Positions 28,401 through 41,571 of a stretch of DNA of 64,000 nt are shown piece by piece (positions within the stretch are counted from its first letter, which is position 1; every line of letters begins with the position of its first letter). The notes beneath the pieces were generated by a model. That model did not search any database and was not told the origin of the DNA. It saw only the letters and a program-made list of their open reading frames with translations. This DNA comes from Megalopta genalis. Lineage: Eukaryota > Arthropoda > Insecta > Hymenoptera > Halictidae. The position numbers were made by a program, and so were the translations under genes. The stretch lies in contig NW_027476770.1 in NCBI RefSeq assembly GCF_051020955.1, forward strand, positions 78,546 through 142,545. Reading direction: 5' to 3'.

Positions 28401-30450
28401 CATGATTTAGCATCAAATCAATGCGAAGTAGAAGGCTGATCTTCGAATCCATGCGTAACAAATGGTTTAGCTGCAAATACTTGTGATATACATGATTTAG
28501 CTTCAACTGCATGCGAAACAAACGAGTTAGCTTCAAATCCATGCGAAACACATGATTTAGATTAAAATCAATGCGAAGTAGAAGGCTTATCTTCGAATCC
28601 ATGCGAAGCAAATGGTTTAGCTTCAAATACTTGTGATATACATGATTTAGCTTCAACAGCATGCGAAACAAACGAGTTAGCTTCAAATCCATGCGAAACA
28701 CATGATTTAGCATCAAATCAATGCGAAGTGGAAGACTTATCTTCGAATCCATGCGAAACGAATAGTTTAGCTTCAAATACTTGTGATATACATGATTCAG
28801 CTTCAACTGCATGCGAAACAAACGAGTTAGCTTTAAATCCATGCGAAACACATGATTTAGATTAAAATCAATGCGAAGTAGAAGGCTTATCTTCGAATCC
28901 ATGCGAATCAAATGGTTTAGCTTCAAATACTTGTGATATACATGATTTAGCTACAACTGCATGCGAAAAAAACGAGTTAGCTTCAAAACCAAGCGAAACA
29001 CATGATTTAGCCTCAAATCAATGCGAAGTAGAAGGCTTAGCTTCGAATAAATGCGAAACAAATGGTTTAGCTTCAAATACTTGTGATATATATGATTTAG
29101 CTTCTACAGCATGCGAAACAAACGAGTTAGCTTCAAATCCATGCGAAACACATGATTTAGCTTCAAATCAATGCGAAGTAGGAGGGTTATCTTGGAATCC
29201 ATGCGAAACGTATGATATAGCTTCAAATACTTGTGATATACATGATTTAGCTTCAACAGCATGCGAAACAAACGAGTTAGCTTCAAAACCAAGCGAAACA
29301 CATGATTTAGCCTCAAATCAATGCGAAGTAGAAGTCTTAGCTTCGAATAAATGCGAAACAAATAGTTTAGCTTCAAATACTTGTGATATATATGATTTAG
29401 CTTCAACAGCATGCGAAACAAACGAGTTAGCTTCAAATCCATGCGATACAAATGGTTTAGCTTCAAATACTTGTGATATACATGATTTAGCTTCAACAGC
29501 ATGCGAAACAAACGAGTTAGCTTCAAATCCATGCGAAACACATGATTTAGCAACAAATCAATGCGAAGTAGGAGGCTGATCATCGAATCCATGCGAAGCA
29601 AGTGGTTTAGCTTCAAATACTTGTGATATACATGATTTAGCTTCAACAGCATGCGAAACAAATGAGTTATCTTCAAATCCAAGCGAAACACATGATTTAT
29701 CTTCAAGTCAATGCGATGTAGAAAGCTTGGCTTCAAAACCATGGGAATCAAATGGTTTAGCTTCAAATACTTGTGATATGCATGATTTAGCTTCAACTAC
29801 TAGCGAAAAAAACGAGTTAGCTTCAAATCCAAGCGGAACACATGATTTAGCTTCAAATCAATGCGAATTAGAAGGGTTATCTTCGAATCCATACGAAACA
29901 AATGATATAGCTTCAAATACTTGTGATATACATGATTTAACTTCAACAGCATCCGAAACAAACGAGTTAGATTCAAATCCATGCGAAACACATGATTTAG
30001 CTTCAAATCAATGCGAAGAAGTAGGCATATCTTCGAATCCATGCGAAACAAATGGATTGGCTTCTTATACTTGTGATATACATGATTTAGCTTCAACAGC
30101 ATGCGAAATAAACTAGTTAGCTTCAAATCCATGCGAAACACATGCTTTAGCTTCAAATCAATGCGAATTAGAAGGGTTATCTTGGAATCCATGCGAAACG
30201 TATGATATAGCTTCAAATACTTGTGGTATACATGATTTAGCTTCAATAGCATGCGAAACAAACGAGTTAGCTTCAAATCCATGCGAAACACATGATTTAG
30301 CATCAAATCAATGCGAAGTAGAAGGCTGATCTTCGAATCCATGCGAAGCAAATGGTTTAGCTTCAAGTACTTGTGATATACATGATTTAGCTTCAACAGC
30401 ATGCGAAACAAACGAGTTAGCTTCAAATCCATGCGAAACACATGATTTAG
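25411..30450. repeat. 2,070-bp higher-order repeat, two full copies and one partial
   Basis: Copy 1 is 25,411-27,480. Copy 2 starts at 27,481 and lacks one 30-bp monomer near 29,446, so it is 2,040 bp. A partial third copy runs from about 29,521 to about 30,450. The rare GATATGCATG variant and the actactagc variant mark the same point in each copy (about 25,667, 27,737 and 29,777 for the first). 2,070 bp is 69 monomers, not a whole number of pentamers, because some pentamers inside have lost a monomer by fusion of C and D units. Confidence 0.9.
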
Positions 30451-33400
30451 CTTCAAATCAATGCGAATTAGAAGGGTTATCTTGGAATCCATGCGAAACG
30501 TATGATATAGCTTCAAATACTTGTGATATACATGATTTAGCTTCAACAGCATGCCAAAAAAACGAGTTAGCTTCAAAACCGAGCGAAACACATGATTTAG
30601 CCTCAAATCAATGCGAAGTAGAAGGCTTAGCTTCGAATCAATGCGAATTAGAAGGGTTATCTTGGAATCCATGCGAAACGTATGATATAGCTTCAAATAC
30701 TTGTGATATACATGATTTAGCTTCAACAGCATGCGAAACAAACGAGTTAGCTTCAAATCCATGCGAAACACATGATTTAGCATCAAATCAATGCGAAGAA
30801 GGAGGCTGATCATCGAATCCATGCGAAGCAAGTGGTTTAGCTTCAAATACTTGTGATATACATGATTTAGCTTCAACAGCATGCGAAACAAATGAGTTAT
30901 CTTCAAATCCAAGCGAAACACATGATTTAGCTTCAAATCAATGCGAATTAGAAGGGTTATATTCGAATCCATGCGAAACAAATGATATAGCTTCAAATAC
31001 TTGTGATATACATGATTTAACTTCAACAGCATCCGAAACAAACGAGCTAGATTCAAATCCATGCGGAACACATGATTTAGCTTCAAAACAATGCGAAGAA
31101 GTAGGCATATCTTCGAATCCATGCGTAACAAATGGATTAGCTTCTTATACTTGTGATATACATGATTTAGCTTCAACAGCATGCGAAATAAACGAGTTAG
31201 CTTCAAATCCATGCGAAACACATGATTTAGCTTCAACTCAATGCGAATTAGAAGGTTTATCTTGGAATCCATGCGAAACGTATGATATAGCTTCAAATAC
31301 TTGTGGTATACATGATTTAGCTTCAACAGCATGCGAAACAAACGAGTTAGCTTCAAATCCATGCGAAACACGTGATTTAGCATCAAATCAATGCGAAGTA
31401 GAAGGCTGATATTCGAATCCATGAGAAGCAAATGGTTTAGCTTCAAATACTTGTGATATACATGATTTAGCTTCAACAGCATGCGAAACAAACGAGTTAG
31501 CTTCAAATCCATGCGAAACACATGATTTAGCTTCAAATCAATGCGAATTAGAAGGGTTATCTTGGAATCCATGCGAAACGTATGATATAGCTTCAAATAC
31601 TTGTGATATACATGATTTAGCTTGAACAGCATGCGAAACAAACGAGTTAGCTTCAAATCCATGCGAAACACATGATTTAGCATCAAATCAATGCGAAGTA
31701 GGAGGCTGATCATCGAATCCATGCGAAGCAAGTGGTTTAGCTTCAAATACTTGTGATATACATGATTTAGCTTCAACAGCATGCGAAACAAATGAGTTAT
31801 CTTCAAATCCAAGCGAAACACATGATTTATCTTCAAATCTATGCGAATTAGAAGGGTTATCTTGGAATCCATGCGAAACGTATGATATAGCTTCAAATAC
31901 TTGTGATATACATGATTTAGCTTCAACAGCATGCGAAACAAATGAGTTATCTTCAAATCCAAGCGAAACACATGATTTAGCTTCAAATCAATGCGAATTA
32001 GAAGGGTTATATTCGAATCCATGCGAAACAAATGATATAGTTTCAAATACTTGTGATATACATGATTTAACTTCAACAGCATCCGAAACAAACGAGCTAG
32101 ATTCAAATCCATGCGAAACACATGATTTAGCTTCAAAACAATGCGAAGAAGTAGGCATATCTTCGAATCCATGCGTAACAAATGGATTAGCTTCTTATAC
32201 TTGTGATATACATGATTTAGCTTCAACAGCATGCGAAATAAACGAGTTAGCTTCAAATCCATGCGAAACACATGATTTAGCTTCAACTCAATGCGAATTA
32301 GAAGGTTTATCTTGGAATCCATGCGAAACGTATGATATAGCTTCAAATACTTGTGGTATACATGATTTAGCTTCAACAGCATGCGAAACAAACGAGTTAG
32401 CTTCAAATCCATGCGAAACACGTGATTTAGCATCAAATCAATGCGAAGTAGAAGGCTGATCTTCGAATCCATGAGAAGCAAATGGTTTAGCTTCAAATAC
32501 TTGTGATATACATGATTTAGCTTCAACAGCATGCGAAACAAACGAGTTAGCTTCAAATCCATGCGAAACACATGATTTAGCTTCAAATCAATGCGAATTA
32601 GAAGGGTTATCTTGGAATCCATGCGAAACGTATGATATAGCTTCAAATACTTGTGATATACATGATTTAGCTTCAACAGCATGCGAAACAAACGAGTTAG
32701 CTTCAAATCCATGCGAAACACATGATTTAGCATCAAATCAATGCGAAGTAGGAGGCTGATCATCGAATCCATGCGAAGCAAGTGGTTTAGCTTCAAATAC
32801 TTGTGATATACATGATTTAGCTTCAACAGCATGCGAAACAAACGAGTTAGCTTCAAATCCATGCGAAACACATGATTTAGCATCAAATCAATGCGAAGTA
32901 GAAGGCTGATCTTCGAATCCATGCGAAGCAAATGGTTTAGCTTCAAATACTTGTGATATACATGATTTAGCTTCAACAGCATGCGAAACAAACGAGTTAG
33001 CTTCAAATCCATGCGAAACACATGATTTAGCTTCAAATCAATGCGAATTAGAAGGGTTATCTTGGAATCCATGCGAAACGTATGATATAGCTTCAAATAC
33101 TTGTGATATACATGATTTAGCTTCAACAGCATGCGAAACAAACGAGTTAGCTTCAAATCCATGCGAAACACATGATTTAGCATCAAATCAATGCGAAGTA
33201 GGAGGCTGATCATCGAATCCATGCGAAGCAAGTGGTTTAGCTTCTTATACTTGTGATATACATGATTTAGCTTCAACAGTATGCGAAATAAACGAGTTAG
33301 CTTCAAATCCATGCGAAACACATGATTTAGCTTCAAATCAATGCGAAGAAGTAGGCATATCTTCGAATCCATGCAAAACAAATGGATTGGCTTCTTATAC

Positions 33401-36400
33401 TTGTGATATACATGATTTAGCTTCAACAGCATGCGAAATAAACTAGTTAGCTTCAAATCCATGCGAAACACATGCTTTAGCTTCAAATCAATGCGAATTA
33501 GAAGGGTTATCTTGGAATCCATGCGAAACGTATGATATAGCTTCAAATACTTGTGGTATACATGATTTAGCTTCAATAGCATGCGAAACAAACGAGTTAG
33601 CTTCAAATCCATGCGAAACACATGATTTAGCATCAAATCAATGCGAAGTAGAAGGCTGATCTTCGAATCCATGCGAAGCAAATGGTTTAGCTTCAAGTAC
33701 TTGTGATATACATGATTTAGATTCAACAGCATGCGAAACAAACGAGTTAGCTTCAAATCCATGCGAAACACATGATTTAGCTTCAAATCAATGCGAATTA
33801 GAAGGGTTATCTTGGAATCCATGCGAAACGTATGATATAGCTTCAAATACTTGTGATATACATGATTTAGCTTCAACAGCATGCGAAACAAACGAGTTAG
33901 CTTCAAAACCGAGCGAAACACATGATTTAGCCTCAAATCAATGCGAAGTAGAAGGCTTAGCTTCGAATCAATGCGAATTAGAAGGGTTATCTTGGAATCC
34001 ATGCGAAACGTATGATATAGCTTCAAATACTCGTGATATACATGATTTAGCTTCAACAGCATGCGAAACAAACGAGTTAGCTTCAAATCCATGCGAAACA
34101 CATGATTTAGCATCAAATCAATGCGAAGAAGGAGGCTGATCATCGAATCCATGCGAAGCAAGTGGTTTAGCTTCAAATACTTGTGATATACATGATTTAG
34201 CTTCAACAGCATGCGAAACAAATGAGTTATCTTCAAATCCAAGCGAAACACATGATTTAGCTGCAAATCAATGCGAATTAGAAGGGTTATATTCGAATCC
34301 ATGCGAAACAAATGATATAGCTTCAAATACTTGTGATATACATGATTTAACTTCAACAGCATCCGAAACAAACGAGCTAGATTCAAATCCATGCGAAACA
34401 CATGATTTAGCTTCAAAACAATGCGAAGAAGTAGGCATATCTTCGAATCCATGCGTAACAAATGGATTAGCTTCTTATACTTGTGATATACATGATTTAG
34501 CTTCAACAGCATGCGAAATAAACGAGTTAGCTTCAAATCCATGCGAAACACATGATTTAGCTTCAACTCAATGCGAATTAGAAGGTTTATCTTGGAATCC
34601 ATGCGAAACGTATGATATAGCTTCAAATACTTGTGGTATACATGATTTAGCTTCAACAGCATGCGAAACAAACGAGTTAGCTTCAAATCCATGAGAAACA
34701 CATGATTTAGCATCAAATCGATGCGAAGTAGAAGGCTGATCTTCGAATCCATGCGAAGCAAATGGTTTAGCTTCAAATACTTGTGATATACATGATTTAG
34801 CTTCAACAGCATGCGAAACAAACGAGTTAGCTTCAAATCCATGCGAAACACATGATTTAGCTTCAAATCAATGCGAATTAGAAGGGTTATCTTGGAATCC
34901 ATGCGAAACGTATGATATAGCTTCAAATACTTGTGATATACATGATTTAGCTTCAACAGCATGCGAAACAAACGAGTTAGCTTCAAATCCATGCGAAACA
35001 CATGATTTAGCATCAAATCAATGCGAAGTAGGAGGCTGATCATCGAATCCATGCGAAGCAAGTGGTTTAGCTTCTTATACTTGTGATATACATGATTTAG
35101 CTTCAACAGTATGCGAAATAAACGAGTTAGCTTCAAATCCATGCGAAACACATGATTTAGCTTCAAATCAATGCGAAGAAGTAGGCATATCTTCGAATCC
35201 ATGCGAAACAAATGGATTGGCTTCTTATACTTGTGATATACATGATTTAGCTTCAACAGCATGCGAAATAAACTAGTTAGCTTCAAATCCATGCGAAACA
35301 CATGCTTTAGCTTCAAATCAATGCGAATTAGAAGGGTTATCTTGGAATCCATGCGAAACGTATGATATAGCTTCAAATACTTGTGATATACATGATTTAA
35401 CTTCAACAGCATCCGAAACAAACGAGCTAGATTCAAATCCATGCGAAACACATGATTTAGCTTCAAAACAATGCGAAGAAGTAGGCATATCTTCGAATCC
35501 ATGCGTAACAAATGGATTAGCTTCTTATACTTGTGATATACATGATTTAGCTTCAACAGCATGCGAAACAAACGAGTTAGCTTCAAATCCATGCGAAACA
35601 CATGACTTAGCATCAAATCAATGCGAAGTAGAAGGCTGATCTTCGAATCCATGCGAAGCAAATGGTTTAGCTTCAAGTACTTGTGATATACATGATTTAG
35701 CTTCAACAGCATGCGAAACAAACGAGTTAGCTTCAAATCCATGCGAAACACATGATTTAGCTTCAAATCAATGCGAATTAGAAGGGTTATCTTGGAATCC
35801 ATGCGAAACGTATGATATAGCTTCAAATACTTGTGATATACATGATTTAGCTTCAACAGCATGCGAAACAAACGAGTTAGCTTCAAAACCGAGCGAAACA
35901 CATGATTTAGCCTCAAATCAATGCGAAGTAGAAGGCTTAGCTTCGAATCAATGCGAATTAGAAGGGTTATCTTGGAATCCATGCGAAACGTATGATATAG
36001 CTTCAAATACTTGTGATATACATGATTTAGCTTCAACAGCATGCGAAACAAACGAGTTAGCTTCAAATCCATGCGAAACACATGATTTAGCATCAAATCA
36101 ATGCGAAGAAGGAGGCTGATCATCGAATCCATGCGAAGCAAGTGGTTTAGCTTCAAATACTTGTGATATACATGATTTAGCTTCAACAGCATGCGAAACA
36201 AATGAGTTATCTTCAAATCCAAGCGAAACACATGATTTAGCTGCAAATCAATGCGAATTAGAAGGGTTATATTCGAATCCATGCGAAACAAATGATATAG
36301 CTTCAAATACTTGTGATATACATGATTTAACTTCAACAGCATCCGAAACAAACGAGCTAGATTCAAATCCATGCGAAACACATGATTTAGCTTCAAAACA

Positions 36401-37054
36401 ATGCGAAGAAGTAGGCATATCTTCGAATCCATGCGTAACAAATGGATTAGCTTCTTATACTTGTGATATACATGATTTAGCTTCAACAGCATGCGAAATA
36501 AACGAGTTAGCTTCAAATCCATGCGAAACACATGATTTAGCTTCAACTCAATGCGAATTAGAAGGTTTATCTTGGAATCCATGCGAAACGTATGATATAG
36601 CTTCAAATACTTGTGGTATACATGATTTAGCTTCAACAGCATGCGAAACAAACGAGTTAGCTTCAAATCCATGCGAAACACGTGATTTAGCATCAAATCA
36701 ATGCGAAGTAGAAGGCTGATCTTCGAATCCATGAGAAGCAAATGGTTTAGCTTCAAATACTTGTGATATACATGATTTAGCTTCAACAGCATGCGAAACA
36801 AACGAGTTAGCTTCAAATCCATGCGAAACACATGATTTAGCTTCATATCAATGCGAATTAGAAGGGTTATCTTGGAATCCATGCGAAACGTATGATATAG
36901 CTTCAAATACTTGTGATATACATGATTTAGCTTCAACAGCATGCGAAACAAACGAGTTAGCTTCAAATCCATGCGAAACACATGATTTAGCATCAAATCA
37001 ATGCGAAGTAGGAGGCTGATCATCGAATCCATGCGAAGCAAGTGGTTTAGCTTC
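29972..37054. repeat. Overlapping duplications with 3,330- and 1,980-bp offsets
   Basis: Bases of about 29,972-31,744 match about 33,302-35,074 at 3,330 bp. Bases of about 33,556-35,074 match about 35,536-37,054 at 1,980 bp. Shared variants include cttcaagtac at 30,361, 33,691 and 35,671, and gaagaaggaggctgatc beginning near 30,796, 34,126 and 36,106. The segment is therefore present three times, copied in at least two steps. Confidence 0.85.
30835..32840. repeat. 1,050-bp tandem duplication
   Basis: Bases 30,835-31,790 match 31,885-32,840 at 1,050 bp (35 monomers, seven pentamers). Shared marks are attcgaatcc at 30,961 and 32,011, and the in-frame-stop variant atccatgagaagc at about 31,417 and 32,467. 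The same pair occurs again at 39,325-41,330. Confidence 0.87.
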
Positions 37055-37500
37055 AAATACTTGTGATATACATGATTTAGCTTCAACAGCATGCGAAACA
37101 AATGAGTTATCTTCAAATCCAAGCGAAACACATGATTTATCTTCAAATCTATGCGAATTAGAAGGGTTATCTTGGAATCCATGCGAAACGTATGATATAG
37201 CTTCAAATACTTGTGATATACATGATTTAGCTTCAACAGCATGCGAAACAAATGAGTTATCTTCAAATCCAAGCGAAACACATGATTTAGCTTCAAATCA
37301 ATGCGAAGAAGTAGGCATATCTTCGAATCCATGCGTAACAAATGGATTAGCTTCTTATACTTGTGATATACATGATTTAGCTTCAACAGCATGCGAAATA
37401 AACGAGTTAGCTTCAAATCCATGCGAAACACATGATTTAGCTTCAACTCAATGCGAATTAGAAGGTTTATCTTGGAATCCATGCGAAACGTATGATATAG

Positions 37501-40500
37501 CTACAAATACTTGTGGTATACATGATTTAGCTTCAACAGCATGCGAAAAAAACGAGTTAGCTTCAAATCCATGCGAAACACATGATTTAGCATCAAATCA
37601 ATGCGAAGTAGAAGGCTGATCTTCGAATCCATGCGAAGCAAATGGTTTAGCTTCAAATACTTGTGATATACATGATTTAGCTTCAACAGCATGCGAAACA
37701 AACGAGTTAGCTTCAAATCCATGCGAAACACATGATTTAGCTTCAAATCAATGCGAATTAGAAGGGTTATCTTGGAATCCATGCGAAACGTATGATATAG
37801 CTTCAAATACTTGTGATATACATGATTTAGCTTCAACAGCATGCGAAACAAACGAGTTAGCTTCAAATCCATGCGAAACACATGATTTAGCATCAAATCA
37901 ATGCGAAGTAGGAGGCTGATCATCGAATCCATGCGAAGCAAGTGGTTTAGCTTCTTATACTTGTGATATACATGATTTAGCTTCAACAGTATGCGAAATA
38001 AACGAGTTAGCTTCAAATCCATGCGAAACACATGATTTAGCTTCAACTCAATGCGAATTAGAAGGGTTATCTTGGAATCCATGCGAAACGTATGATATAG
38101 CTTCAAATACTTGTGGTATACATGATTTAGCTTCAGCAGCATGCGAAACAAACGAGTTAGTTTCAAATCCATGCGAAACACATGATTTAGCATCAAATCA
38201 ATGCGAAGTAGAAGGCTGATCTTCGAATCCATGCGAAGCAAATGGTTTAGCTTCAAATACTTGTGATATACATGATTTAGCTTCAACAGCATGCGAAACA
38301 AACGAGTTAGCTTCAAATCCATGCGAAACACATGATTTAGCTTCAAATCAATGCGAATTAGAAGGGTTATCTTGGAATCCATGCGAAACGTATGATATAT
38401 CTTCAAATACTTGTGATATACATGATTTAGCTTCAACAGCATGCGAAACAAACGAGTTAGCTTCAAATCCATGCGAAACACATGATTTAGCATCAAATCA
38501 ATGCGAAGTAGGAGGCTGATCATCGAATCCATGCGAAGCAAGTGGTTTAGCTTCAAATACTTGTGATATACATGATTTAGCTTCAACAGCATGCGAAACA
38601 AATGAGTTATCTTCAAATCCAAGCGAAACACATGATTTATCTTCAAATCTATGCGAATTAGAAGGGTTATCTTGGAATCCATGCGAAACGTATGATATAG
38701 CTTCAAATACTTGTGATATACATGATTTAGCTTCAACAGCATGCGAAACAAACGAGTTAGCTTCAAAACCGAGCGAAACACATGATTTAGCCTCAAATCA
38801 ATGCGAAGTAGAAGGCTTAGCATCGAATAAATGCGAAACAAATGGTTTAGCTTCAAATACTTTTGATATATATGATTTAGCTTCAACAGCATGCGAAACA
38901 AACGAGTTAGCTTCAAATCCATGCGAAACACATGATTTAGCTTCAAATCAATGCGAATTAGAAGGGTTATCTTGGAATCCATGCGAAACGTATGATATAG
39001 CTTCAAATACTTGTGATATACATGATTTAGCTTCAACAGCATGCGAAACAAACGAGTTAGCTTCAAAACCGAGCGAAACACATGATTTAGCCTCAAATCA
39101 ATGCGAAGTAGAAGGCTTAGCTTCGAATCAATGCGAATTAGAAGGGTTATCTTGGAATCCATGCGAAACGTATGATATAGCTTCAAATACTTGTGATATA
39201 CATGATTTAGCTTCAACAGCATGCGAAACAAACGAGTTAGCTTCAAATCCATGCGAAACACATGATTTAGCATCAAATCAATGCGAAGAAGGAGGCTGAT
39301 CATCGAATCCATGCGAAGCAAGTGGTTTAGCTTCAAATACTTGTGATATACATGATTTAGCTTCAACAGCATGCGAAACAAATGAGTTATCTTCAAATCC
39401 AAGCGAAACACATGATTTAGCTTCAAATCAATGCGAATTAGAAGGGTTATATTCGAATCCATGCGAAACAAATGATATAGCTTCAAATACTTGTGATATA
39501 CATGATTTAACTTCAACAGCATCCGAAACAAACGAGCTAGATTCAAATCCATGCGAAACACATGATTTAGCTTCAAAACAATGCGAAGAAGTAGGCATAT
39601 CTTCGAATCCATGCGTAACAAATGGATTAGCTTCTTATACTTGTGATATACATGATTTAGCTTCAACAGCATGCGAAATAAACGAGATAGCTTCAAATCC
39701 ATGCGAAACACATGATTTAGCTTCAACTCAATGCGAATTAGAAGGTTTATCTTGGAATCCATGCGAAACGTATGATATAGTTTCAAATACTTGTGGTATA
39801 CATGATTTAGCTTCAACAGCATGCGAAACAAACGAGTTAGCTTCAAATCCATGCGAAACACGTGATTTAGCATCAAATCAATGCGAAGTAGAAGGCTGAT
39901 CTTCGAATCCATGAGAAGCAAATGGTTTAGCTTCAAATACTTGTGATATACATGATTTAGCTTCAACAGCATGCGAAACAAACGAGTTAGCTTCAAATCC
40001 ATGCGAAACACATGATTTAGCTTCAAATCAATGCGAATTAGAAGGGTTATCTTGGAATCCATGCGAAACGTATGATATAGCTTCAAATACTTGTGATATA
40101 CATGATTTAGCTTCAACAGCATGCGAAACAAACGAGTTAGCTTCAAATCCATGCGAAACACATGATTTAGCATCAAATCAATGCGAAGTAGGAGGCTGAT
40201 CATCGAATCCATGCGAAGCAAGTGGTTTAGCTTCAAATACTTGTGATATACATGATTTAGCTTCAACAGCATGCGAAACAAATGAGTTATCTTTAAATCC
40301 AAGCGAAACACATGATTTATCTTCAAATCTATGCGAATTAGAAGGGTTATCTTGGAATCCATGCGAAACGTATGATATAGCTTCAAATACTTGTGATATA
40401 CATGATTTAGCTTCAACAGCATGCGAAACAAATGAGTTATCTTCAAATCCAAGCGAAACACATGATTTAGCTTCAAATCAATGCGAATTAGAAGGGTTAT

Positions 40501-41571
40501 ATTCGAATCCATGCGAAACAAATGATATAGCTTCAAATACTTGTGATATACATGATTTAACTTCAACAGCATCCGAAACAAACGAGCTAGATTCAAATCC
40601 ATGCGAAACACATGATTTAGCTTCAAAACAATGCGAAGAAGTAGGCATATCTTCGAATCCATGCGTAACAAATGGATTAGCTTCTTATACTTGTGATATA
40701 CATGATTTAGCTTCAACAGCATGCGAAATAAACGAGTTAGCTTCAAATCCATGAGAAACACATGATTTAGCTTCAACTCAATGCGAATTAGAAGGTTTAT
40801 CTTGGAATCCATGCGAAACGTATGATATAGCTTCAAATACTTGTGGTATACATGATTTAGCTTCAACAGCATGCGAAACAAACGAGTTAGCTTCAAATCC
40901 ATGCGAAACACGTGATTTAGCATCAAATCAATGCGAAGTAGAAGGCTGATCTTCGAATCCATGAGAAGCAAATGGTTTAGCTTCAAATACTTGTGATATA
41001 CATGATTTAGCTTCAACAGCATGCGAAACAAACGAGTTAGCTTCAAATCCATGCGAAACACATGATTTAGCTTCAAATCAATGCGAATTAGAAGGGTTAT
41101 CTTGGAATCCATGCGAAACGTATGATATAGCTTCAAATACTTGTGATATACATGATTTAGCTTCAACAGCATGCGAAACAAACGAGTTAGCTTCAAATCC
41201 ATGCGAAACTCATGATTTAGCATCAAATCAATGCGAAGAAGGAGGCTGATCATCGAATCCATGCGAAGCAAGTGGTTTAGCTTCAAATACTTGTGATATA
41301 CATGATTTAGCTTCAACAGCATGCGAAACAAATGAGTTATCTTCAAATCCAAGCGAAACACATGATTTATCTTCAAATCTATGCGAATTAGAAGGGTTAT
41401 CTTGGAATCCATGCGAAACGTATGATATAGCTTCAAATACTTGTGATATACATGATTTAGCTTCAACAGCATGCGAAACAAATGAGTTATCTTTAAATCC
41501 AAGCGAAACACATGATTTAGCTTCAAATCAATGCGAAGAAGTAGGCATATCTTCGAATCCATGCGTAACAA
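37501..41571 (-). other. Minus-strand open frame (1,357 codons), probably not a gene
   Basis: Continuation of the same minus frame. It ends at TAG from gctacaaat at 37,501, where gcttcaaat is the norm, and is bounded upstream by another gctact at 41,581. The two stops come from the same kind of T-to-A change. Without them this frame would be open from 46,740 down to 29,803. Content is the same basic decapeptide with no domain. I list it only because automated gene callers are likely to report it. Confidence 0.65.

Larger units (their letters stand above)
29800..37482 (-). other. Longest minus-strand open frame (2,561 codons incl. stop), probably not a gene
   Basis: The frame reads as about 256 decapeptides such as VFRMDLKLTR and VYHKYLKLNH. 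It would give a very basic, Leu-rich product with no recognisable domain, signal or catalytic motif. It stays open because the monomers happen to lack TTA, CTA and TCA in the matching register on the plus strand. ATG codons occur in most monomers (CGC ATG GAT), so a start is always available. It ends at a TAG made by the actactagc variant (29,800-29,802), and upstream it is cut by a single-base change at 37,501. Plus-frame synonymous differences such as TGC/TGT and TCA/TCG become Arg/His and Ser/Leu here, so this frame looks unconstrained. Confidence 0.7.
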
